Positions 41,261-46,572 of a stretch of 46,572 nucleotides of DNA are shown here, piece after piece (position 1 is the first letter of the stretch; each line of letters begins with the position of its first letter). Source of the stretch: an uncultured Bacteroidota bacterium (GTDB taxonomy: Bacteria > Bacteroidota > Bacteroidia > Flavobacteriales > Flavobacteriaceae). The position numbers and the translations under genes were made by a program. The notes beneath the pieces were generated by a model, which saw only the letters and a list, made by a program, of their open reading frames with translations, searched no databases and was not told where the DNA came from. The stretch lies in the NCBI GenBank assembly GCA_903838055.1, contig CAILWV010000047.1:1-46572 (forward strand), in the 5' to 3' direction.

Positions 41261-41527
41261 TTAATTCATTTTTCCAATTGCACAACTTACAAATGATTTT
41301 GCTTTAGTGCCGAGTGAATTTTTTTCTCCCTCTTCAGGATAACCATTGGAAATCAAGGTTTCTTTTACACTTTGTAATGCAATAGTATCTTCATAATCAA
41401 ATGTAACGGAATCACTTTCAACATCTACTTTAATAGCAGAAATGTTAGTCAGAACACTTAATTTATTAGTTATCGTATTTGCACAACCATTACATTTTAA
41501 ATTTTGAATATACAGAGTTGTTGTCAT
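41261..41527 (-). CDS. Heavy-metal-associated (HMA) domain protein
   Basis: The 88-residue protein has the ferredoxin-like HMA fold with the metal motif LKCNGCANTI (Cys12, Cys15), then VDVESDSVTFDYED, and the C-terminal helix LISNGYPEEGEK. Copper binding is the usual role in this family. A last segment SFVSCAIGKMN holds a further Cys. It lies just downstream of the YeeE/YedE pair on the same strand, but has its own promoter with a tandem repeat upstream. Confidence 0.85.
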   Translation of the reverse strand: MTTTLYIQNLKCNGCANTITNKLSVLTNISAIKVDVESDSVTFDYEDTIALQSVKETLISNGYPEEGEKNSLGTKAKSFVSCAIGKMN

Positions 41528-41547
41528 AATTATTTGTTTTTGATAAA

Positions 41548-41595
41548 CAAAATTATGCTAGTTTCGTCTTATTTAATGTAACATAAGTAACATAA
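41548..41595 (-). promoter_or_regulatory. Promoter of the HMA gene with tandem GTAACATAA repeat
   Basis: On the minus strand TAATTTTG (41555..41548) is a perfect -7 box 20 bases before the ATG. Two back-to-back copies of GTAACATAA (plus-strand notation, 41578-41586 and 41587-41595) cover the -33 region, a good place for a regulator. No regulator gene is adjacent. Confidence 0.5.
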
Positions 41596-41602
41596 AACCA
41601 AA

Positions 41603-42016
41603 TTAATGCGGCAATTTATCTTTGAAATAGCCGTATATAAAAGTTCCAAATAAAGCACCAAACAAAACAAAACCTACACTCATAAATCCAGCTCCTATTA
41701 AAATATAAATTGGACCTGGGCAAGATCCAACCAATGCCCAACCAAGTCCAAAAATTAATCCGCCAATCCAATATCTAAAAGTACCACGTTCTTTACCTAA
41801 AATTTCAATTGGCAAACCTTTTATATCTTTTACTTTAAAGCGTTTTATAATTTGAATTCCAATTACACCCGTAGCAATTGCAGTCATAATTATTCCATAC
41901 ATATGAAATGAATCAAACTGAAACATTTCATAAATACGGTACCATGAAACAGCTTCTGTTTTGGTTAAAACTACTCCAAATACAAATCCTACCAACAAAT
42001 ATTTAATTAAATTCAT
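41603..42016 (-). CDS. YeeE/YedE-type transporter, C-terminal half (DUF6691)
   Basis: The 137-residue protein has four or so membrane helices and the motif GWALVGSCPGPIYILIGAG (about 97-115), which holds a conserved Cys of thiosulfate-type YeeE/YedE transporters. It matches DUF6691, the second half of the family. It lies 11 bases after the first half, and the two probably assemble into one transporter for thiosulfate or other reduced sulfur. The substrate is not shown here. Confidence 0.85.
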   Translation of the reverse strand: MNLIKYLLVGFVFGVVLTKTEAVSWYRIYEMFQFDSFHMYGIIMTAIATGVIGIQIIKRFKVKDIKGLPIEILGKERGTFRYWIGGLIFGLGWALVGSCPGPIYILIGAGFMSVGFVLFGALFGTFIYGYFKDKLPH

Positions 42017-42027
42017 TATTGTCTATA

Positions 42028-42585
42028 TTAAAAAATTAATGGAAAAATAAAGTTTACCATAATTAATCCGCCGATAAAAAAACCAATCACGGCTTTTAAT
42101 GATGGTAGTTGAAAATTACTTAAACCAGATATAGCATGACCAGAAGTACAACCTCCTGCATATCGAGATCCAAAACCTATAAGGAAACCTCCAAAAATTA
42201 ATAAGAAAATCTTTTTTGGTGAATGAAAAACATCCAATTCAAAAATAGCATCTGGCAATAATTTCCCATTTGGCGAATCAATACCTAATTTTTGTAATTT
42301 CAAAATAGTAACTGGATTAATAGAAACATTAGAAGAATTTGATAAAAAATGAGTTGCTACAAAACCACCAATCATCGCACCAAGTACAACAACTAAATTC
42401 CAACGTTGCGATTTCCAATCCCAATTAAAAAAAGAAACCCGTTTACCAATTCCAGTTAATGAACATAAACTTCGGAGATTTGTTGACATACCGAAAGTTT
42501 TTCCAAAATATATTAAGGTTAACATTACCATTCCGATTAAAAAACCTGAAATAGACCAATGCCAAGTTTGAGATAAAAAATTCAT
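42028..42585 (-). CDS. YeeE/YedE-type transporter, N-terminal half
   Basis: The 185-residue membrane protein has the family motif GFGSRYAGGCTSGHAISGLS (about 138-157, conserved Cys) and several helices. It is the first half of a YeeE/YedE sulfur-compound transporter that is a single chain in many bacteria. It starts the two-gene unit with the DUF6691 gene. The HMA gene is nearby on the same strand; any link to metal-sulfur handling is inference. Confidence 0.87.
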   Translation of the reverse strand: MNFLSQTWHWSISGFLIGMVMLTLIYFGKTFGMSTNLRSLCSLTGIGKRVSFFNWDWKSQRWNLVVVLGAMIGGFVATHFLSNSSNVSINPVTILKLQKLGIDSPNGKLLPDAIFELDVFHSPKKIFLLIFGGFLIGFGSRYAGGCTSGHAISGLSNFQLPSLKAVIGFFIGGLIMVNFIFPLIF

Positions 42586-42600
42586 ATAGTATTATTTTTA

Positions 42601-42608
42601 CAAAAATA
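42601..42608 (-). promoter_or_regulatory. -7 box of the YeeE/YedE pair
   Basis: TATTTTTG on the minus strand fits TAnnTTTG exactly and lies 15 bases upstream of the ATG at 42585. Confidence 0.45.
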
Positions 42609-42673
42609 GAGAGAGTGGTTTGATTTTTGATAATTAATTTATAAAATTGATTAAAAAAAATTTATAGTTTAAA

Positions 42674-43138
42674 ATGAAAACCTTTCAACTACTATTATTA
42701 CTACTATTTACTACATTTTTTATTTCTTGCGGAGGCATAAAATCTACCCTTCAAAATGTAGATAATACAGCAATAAAGCCTCCTGTTAGAAATAATCAAT
42801 TCATTATAAGTGAATATGCTGCTGATGGTAAATATGGATATAATCAAGACTACCCTATTAATTTAGGATTTGAAAATGAAAAATATTCACCAAAAAATAT
42901 TGTTTATTTTTTCAATGCTTTGGAAGGTCCTAATGGAGAAAAGGTATTCTACACCAAAATAGATACCTGCTGTCCGTTTCCATCTAAAAAAAGCATTATG
43001 GGCGCCGGAACCCTAGAAGTTTATATAATAACTTTTGAAGGAAGCGATGCAAGATTGACCTTATATTTAAATATATACGAAAAAGGAAAAGTAGTTTGTC
43101 CAAAAGGATTAAAAATAAAAAAATACATTCAAGAATAA
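42674..43138 (+). CDS. Small lipoprotein of unknown function
   Basis: The 154-residue protein has a lipoprotein signal with lipobox FFISCGG (Cys about residue 19). The mature part is short and beta-rich with DTCCPFPSKKSIMGAGTLEVY and LTLYLNIYEKGKVVCPKG. Similar lipoproteins in flavobacteria are, as I recall, sometimes labelled '2-dehydro-3-deoxyphosphooctonate aldolase', but nothing here resembles that enzyme; the true KdsA is the next gene. Such labels should be treated as carried over from the neighbour. Confidence 0.75.
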   Translation: MKTFQLLLLLLFTTFFISCGGIKSTLQNVDNTAIKPPVRNNQFIISEYAADGKYGYNQDYPINLGFENEKYSPKNIVYFFNALEGPNGEKVFYTKIDTCCPFPSKKSIMGAGTLEVYIITFEGSDARLTLYLNIYEKGKVVCPKGLKIKKYIQE

Positions 43139-43155
43139 CTAGCATTAGCAAATAT

Positions 43156-43190
43156 AAACCTTCTAATTATCCAAAATAGAAGGTTTTTTC
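43156..43190 (+). terminator. Terminator after the lipoprotein gene
   Basis: AAACCTTCTA (43156-43165) and TAGAAGGTTT (43177-43186) form a perfect 10-bp stem followed by TTTT. It separates the lipoprotein transcript from kdsA. Confidence 0.8.
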
Positions 43191-43194
43191 TTAT

Positions 43195-43202
43195 TATCTT
43201 TG
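43195..43202 (+). promoter_or_regulatory. -7 box of kdsA
   Basis: TATCTTTG is a perfect -7 box 17 bases before the kdsA ATG, directly after the upstream terminator. Confidence 0.55.
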
Positions 43203-43219
43203 CAAAAAAATTACATCCA

Positions 43220-44038
43220 ATGAATTTAATACATATCCCCCAAATAAAGCATACCGACAGTGGTAATTTTTTCCTTCTAGCTGGACCATGCGCCATTGAA
43301 GGCGAAGAAATGGCATTTCGTATTGCAGAGAAATTAATCACCATTACTGATAAATTGGAAATTCCATTTGTTTTTAAAGGTTCTTTCAAAAAAGCAAATC
43401 GTTCAAGAATTGATAGTTTCTCTGGAATTGGAGATGAGAAAGCATTGAAAATTCTTAGAAAAATTTCAGAAACATTTCATGTTCCAACAGTTACCGATAT
43501 TCATACTAATGAAGATGCAGCAATGGCAGCGGAATATGTAGACGTTCTTCAAATTCCTGCATTTCTAGTGAGACAAACCGACTTAGTGGTTGCAGCAGCA
43601 AATACTGGTAAAACTGTAAATTTAAAAAAAGGACAATTTATGAGTCCGGAAAGCATGAAACATGCAGTTCAAAAAGTATTGGATTGTCATAATGAAAATG
43701 TAATGGTTACTGATAGAGGAACGATGTTTGGGTACCAAGATATGATTGTTGATTATAGAGGCATTCCTACAATGCAGCAATATGCAACTACTGTGCTTGA
43801 TGTTACCCATTCATTACAACAACCTAACCAAACTATTGGAGTTACAGGAGGAAGACCTGATATGATAGAAACCGTAGCTAAAGCTGGAATTGCAGTTGGT
43901 GTAGATGGAATTTTTATTGAAACACATTTTGATCCTGCAAATGCAAAAAGTGATGGTGCCAATATGCTTCACCTTGACTATTTTGAAGATTTAATGACCA
44001 AATTAGTGGCCATAAGAAAAACTGTAAATCAATTTTAA
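43220..44038 (+). CDS. kdsA: 3-deoxy-8-phosphooctulonate synthase (Kdo-8-P synthase)
   Basis: The 272-residue protein has the family's beta/alpha barrel motifs: FLLAGPCAIEGEEMAF, FKGSFKKANRSR, TDIHTNEDAA, LVRQTDLVVAAANTGKTVNLKKGQ and VTDRGTMFGYQDMIVDYRGIP. It condenses arabinose-5-phosphate with PEP to make Kdo-8-P, the precursor of Kdo for lipopolysaccharide. The Cys in AGPC matches the metal-ligand Cys of the metal-dependent class (Asn in the E. coli type), so a divalent metal is predicted. It is in an operon with the next gene (10-base gap). Confidence 0.95.
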   Translation: MNLIHIPQIKHTDSGNFFLLAGPCAIEGEEMAFRIAEKLITITDKLEIPFVFKGSFKKANRSRIDSFSGIGDEKALKILRKISETFHVPTVTDIHTNEDAAMAAEYVDVLQIPAFLVRQTDLVVAAANTGKTVNLKKGQFMSPESMKHAVQKVLDCHNENVMVTDRGTMFGYQDMIVDYRGIPTMQQYATTVLDVTHSLQQPNQTIGVTGGRPDMIETVAKAGIAVGVDGIFIETHFDPANAKSDGANMLHLDYFEDLMTKLVAIRKTVNQF

Positions 44039-44048
44039 TACTAAAAAA

Positions 44049-44936
44049 ATGTTGTTTAAATTAAGAATTCTAGCCGTTATACTATTAGGGACTTTAACCA
44101 ATAACTTATTTGCTCAAGATACACCAAATCCTGAAAAATATACCGCACACAATAAAGGTAAATTTTATATTTTTTGGGGAGGAAACAGAGAAAACTATAC
44201 CCAATCGGACATCCATTTTAAGGGTGCTAATTATGATTTTACTGTTGCAAATGCTATAGCAGATGATAAGCCTATGGGTTGGCATGCAGATTATATTAAT
44301 CCAGGTAAAATGACTATTCCGCAGACGAACTTTAGAATGGGGTATTTTATCAATGACCATTATAATATTTCTATCGGTGTAGACCACATGAAATACGTGA
44401 TGCGTCAAGACCAAATTGCAAATGTAACTGGATATGTTAACCTTCCATCAGGCGAACTTGGCACAATGTATAATGATACTTACAACAATACTCCTGTAAA
44501 TTTTATTGATCATTATACCGATTACGATAACGGAACTCCATTTTTAACATTTGAACATACTGATGGATTAAATTATGTCAATTCGGAAATTTCTCGTGTA
44601 GATGATTTTTCTAAACTATTTGGAATTACAAATACTGATAAAATACAAATAAATCTTACTGAAGGTGTTGGTGGTGGATTATTATATCCTAAAACAAATG
44701 CTAAAGTATTAGGAAAAGATAGACATGATGATTTCCATGTATCTGGATATGGACTTGCAGCTAAAATTGGAATCAATATTACATTTTTCAAGCACTATTT
44801 TATCCAAGGAGAACTTAAAGGAGGTTATATTAACATGAATGATATCCGAACTACAGCATTAACGGATGATTCAGCAAGTCAACATTTTATGTTTACACAA
44901 AGAATAATTTCATTTGGAGGAATTTTCTATTTATAA
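44049..44936 (+). CDS. Outer-membrane-like beta-barrel protein, unknown function
   Basis: The 295-residue protein has a signal peptide (about 1-22, ending NLFAQ) and many short amphipathic strands, with NKGKFYIFWGGNRENYTQSDIHFKG and TNFRMGYFINDHYNISIGVDHMKY. The C-terminal aromatic FGGIFYL is typical of outer-membrane barrels. I recognise the type, common in Bacteroidota, but not a function. It directly follows kdsA in what looks like one operon, so a role near lipopolysaccharide is possible but not shown. Confidence 0.7.
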   Translation: MLFKLRILAVILLGTLTNNLFAQDTPNPEKYTAHNKGKFYIFWGGNRENYTQSDIHFKGANYDFTVANAIADDKPMGWHADYINPGKMTIPQTNFRMGYFINDHYNISIGVDHMKYVMRQDQIANVTGYVNLPSGELGTMYNDTYNNTPVNFIDHYTDYDNGTPFLTFEHTDGLNYVNSEISRVDDFSKLFGITNTDKIQINLTEGVGGGLLYPKTNAKVLGKDRHDDFHVSGYGLAAKIGINITFFKHYFIQGELKGGYINMNDIRTTALTDDSASQHFMFTQRIISFGGIFYL

Positions 44937-44956
44937 AAAACCTAACTATATATTAT

Positions 44957-44986
44957 AAAAAAGAGACTTAATTAAGTCTCTTTTTT
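44957..44986. terminator. Bidirectional terminator
   Basis: A 30-base perfect palindrome (arms GAGACTTAA/TTAAGTCTC flanked by A-run and T-run) lies between convergent genes. The symmetrical A/T flanks suit termination from both sides. Confidence 0.85.
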
Positions 44987-44988
44987 AT

Positions 44989-46353
44989 TTAATTATACTT
45001 GTCAAACAAATACATTAAAGATGCCATAGTTGCGGCTCCAAGCTCTAATTCGCGTTTGTTTACTGCATCAAACTTATCATTGGCAGCGTGATGGTAGTCA
45101 AAATAACGTTGTGAATCAGGATGTAATCCAACTTTTACAATTTTATCGGATTGAATAGGTTCAACATCGGTTCCTGAATGTCCTTTTACAAAAATATGAA
45201 TTAAATAAGGCTCAAATAAGTTCTTCCATCCTTCAATTTTAATGAAATTAGTTTCATCTGAATCTATAGAAAAACCTCTTGGCGAAAAACCGCCTGAATC
45301 ACTTTCCATAGCAAAAATATGATTCTCATTATTCATTTTTGCTTCCTCAGCATATTTTGTTCCACCTTTAACACCGTTTTCTTCATTCATAAAAAGAACT
45401 ACACGAATGGTGTTTTTAGGTTGATAATCCAATTTTTTAAATAATTCCAAGACTGCCATACTTTGTACACAACCTGCACCATCATCTTGAGACCCATCTC
45501 CTAGATCCCAAGAATCCAAATGACCGCCAACAACCATAATGCGCTCAGGATGTTCCGATCCTTTAATCTCTCCTATTACATTGTAAGATTTTACATCAGG
45601 AAAACTTTGACAAGACTGTTTGAAATAAAAAGAAAGTTTTGAATTTGTTTTCAAAAGTTTGCTCAAAGCCTCTGCCCCATTGGTTGAAATTGCTGCAGCT
45701 GGAATTCTTTTTTCTAAGGGAGTATCTTTGTAATTGGTCATTCCCGTGTGAGGAAGATCGTCTAACCTTAAATTCATAGAACGAACAATAACCCCAACAG
45801 CCCCTAATTCACCTGCTTCTCTAGCACCTGAAGATCGTTGGTCTACACAACTACCGTAAGCATTAAATGTTTCAATAAATTCGGGATTCATAGGTCGGTT
45901 AAAGAAAATAATTTTCCCTTTTACTTTTTCGGCACCCAGAGATTTAAGTTCTTCTATACTTTTTGCTTCTATTACTTGTGCTGAAATTCCTTCTTTAGGA
46001 GTACCAACCGATAAACCCAAAGCACAAATTGGGAACGTAATTTTATTTTTTCCAATGGCAACGTAAGCAACTTCTTTTTCTCCTCGCACCCAATTGGGCA
46101 CCATTACTTCTTGCAGATAGACTCGATCCAAACCAAGAGTTTCCATTTGCTTTTTTGTATAGAAAACCCCTTTTTCTGCTCCTGCAGAGCCTGATAATCG
46201 CTGACCAACTTTGTTTGATAAATCATCTAACCAACTATAACAACGACTTTCAGTTAAAGCAGATTTATAAATTTGTTTTAACATAGCTTCATCGGCATTT
46301 TGTGATAAGCATAAAGTAGATTGAAGAAGTACTATAAACAGGGCTTTTTTCAT
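44989..46353 (-). CDS. Secreted M28-family metallopeptidase with PA-like insert
   Basis: From the ATG at 46353 the protein has 454 residues and a signal peptide (about 1-18, ending CLSQ). Zinc ligands of M28 are visible in VVGGHLDSWDLGDGSQDDGAG (His and Asp), FMNEENG (catalytic and metal Glu), AMESDSGG (Asp) and FDYHHAAND (His). A PA-like insert, residues about 120-230, holds RMNP-, AGELGAVGVIVRS- and AAAISTNGAE-type stretches. It resembles carboxypeptidase Q-like exopeptidases. A longer frame from 46374 precedes the signal peptide and is rejected. Confidence 0.9.
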   Translation of the reverse strand: MKKALFIVLLQSTLCLSQNADEAMLKQIYKSALTESRCYSWLDDLSNKVGQRLSGSAGAEKGVFYTKKQMETLGLDRVYLQEVMVPNWVRGEKEVAYVAIGKNKITFPICALGLSVGTPKEGISAQVIEAKSIEELKSLGAEKVKGKIIFFNRPMNPEFIETFNAYGSCVDQRSSGAREAGELGAVGVIVRSMNLRLDDLPHTGMTNYKDTPLEKRIPAAAISTNGAEALSKLLKTNSKLSFYFKQSCQSFPDVKSYNVIGEIKGSEHPERIMVVGGHLDSWDLGDGSQDDGAGCVQSMAVLELFKKLDYQPKNTIRVVLFMNEENGVKGGTKYAEEAKMNNENHIFAMESDSGGFSPRGFSIDSDETNFIKIEGWKNLFEPYLIHIFVKGHSGTDVEPIQSDKIVKVGLHPDSQRYFDYHHAANDKFDAVNKRELELGAATMASLMYLFDKYN

Positions 46354-46437
46354 GGTGCGATTAATTTGCATCAAAAATAAATGAAATACTTATAATTTGG
46401 CCAAAATAATATTCAAATAAAAACTCCGAAAGTGAAC

Positions 46438-46475
46438 ATGCCCCAAAAAGTTAGACGCTATTTGGGGCATTTTTT
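46438..46475 (+). terminator. Terminator-like hairpin before the IS OrfA start
   Basis: ATGCCCCAAA (46438-46447) pairs perfectly with TTTGGGGCAT (46461-46470), followed by TTTTT directly before the ATG at 46476. It would stop transcription reading into the element from the flanking chromosome. Confidence 0.6.
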
Positions 46476-46572
46476 ATGGAAAGAAAAGTTAAGTATGATT
46501 ACGCATTTAAAGAAGGATGTGTAAAATTAGTATTAGAAGAGCACCGTTCTTATGGATTTGTATCTAAACTAA
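46476..46572 (+). CDS. IS3-family transposase OrfA, truncated by window end
   Basis: The 32 visible codons read MERKVKYDYAFKEGCVKLVL and end in the start of a helix-turn-helix (EEHRSYGFVSKL). This is the typical opening of an IS3/IS150-type OrfA, the DNA-binding half of the transposase. The rest of the gene and any frameshift into OrfB lie outside the window, so its state cannot be judged. Confidence 0.75.
   Translation, partial: MERKVKYDYAFKEGCVKLVLEEHRSYGFVSKL

Larger units (their letters stand above)
46433..46572 (+). mobile_element. Left end of an IS3-family insertion sequence (cut by window edge)
   Basis: The sequence from about 46433 begins TGAACATGCCCCAAAAAGTT, which resembles IS3-family terminal inverted repeats (TG...CCCCAAAAAGTTAGAC). 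An OrfA-like frame starts at 46476. The right end and any target duplication are outside the window, so the left boundary is approximate. Confidence 0.75.

Noticed and set aside
42628..42639. TGATAATTAATT upstream of the YeeE/YedE pair
   Set aside because: Only one half-site matches, and the spacing to the -7 box is 19 rather than 23 bases.
1..46572. tRNA, rRNA, CRISPR array or prophage
   Set aside because: No cloverleaf, rRNA-like stretch, regularly spaced repeats or phage structural genes were seen.

Overview
The window looks like chromosomal DNA from a flavobacterium-like member of the Bacteroidota. Evidence: very AT-rich sequence, promoters of the TTG-N19-21-TAnnTTTG type, little sign of Shine-Dalgarno sites, Bacteroidota-restricted families (DUF5606, fused CcoNO, split YeeE/YedE pair), and gene content typical of Flavobacteriaceae. 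No rRNA, tRNA, CRISPR array or prophage was seen. The only mobile element is the left end of an IS3-like insertion sequence at the right edge.

Layout. 1-480: non-coding, with a leftward promoter, a dispersed GC-rich repeat and a candidate structured RNA. 484-3512: an Lrp/AsnC regulator divergent from a PLP-dependent methionine/cystathionine lyase, then the mutase chaperone GTPase MeaB. 3559-12499: a complete cbb3 oxidase locus on the minus strand (ccoI; then ccoS-ccoNO-ccoQ-ccoP-ccoG-ccoH-safE-like and a DUF465 gene), followed by an FNR/CRP-type regulator on the plus strand. 13301-20204: an amino-acid permease, an uncharacterised 604-residue protein, and housekeeping genes (mazG, DUF5606, def, ruvX, dapD). 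20267-31342: a lipopolysaccharide/glycan cluster with a lipopolysaccharide-kinase-like protein, GT9, several GT2, GT4, a polysaccharide deacetylase, two paralogous CgeB-like transferases and a methyltransferase. 31329-36453: threonylcarbamoyl-AMP synthase, CCA-adding enzyme, heme A synthase, a CDP-alcohol phosphatidyltransferase, a PIN-like protein and a small secreted protein. 36485-39965: an overlapping pair of uncharacterised exported proteins. 40078-46353: prmA, clpS, a metal-binding HMA protein, a split YeeE/YedE transporter, a lipoprotein, kdsA with an outer-membrane-like protein, and an M28 peptidase.

Main result. Three promoters (ccoS operon, ccoI, and the unknown 604-residue gene) share one architecture: a palindrome TGATAATTrTCA, exactly 23 bases, then a -7 box of the form nAnnTTTG with no visible -33 element. 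That places the FNR-like palindrome near -41, as in class II activation. The likely regulator is encoded beside them, and its own promoter carries the palindrome at a different, repressor-like position. This predicts a small oxygen- or redox-responsive regulon in which the unknown 604-residue, cysteine-containing protein is co-expressed with the high-affinity terminal oxidase.

Other points: CcoP has only one heme-c motif; the lrp-mgl intergenic region holds three copies of AAATTAGATT; a tandem GTAACATAA repeat sits upstream of the HMA gene; and a 26-bp hairpin made of heptamers lies between the threonylcarbamoyl-AMP synthase and CCA genes. Family assignments come from reading motifs; no database search was possible.
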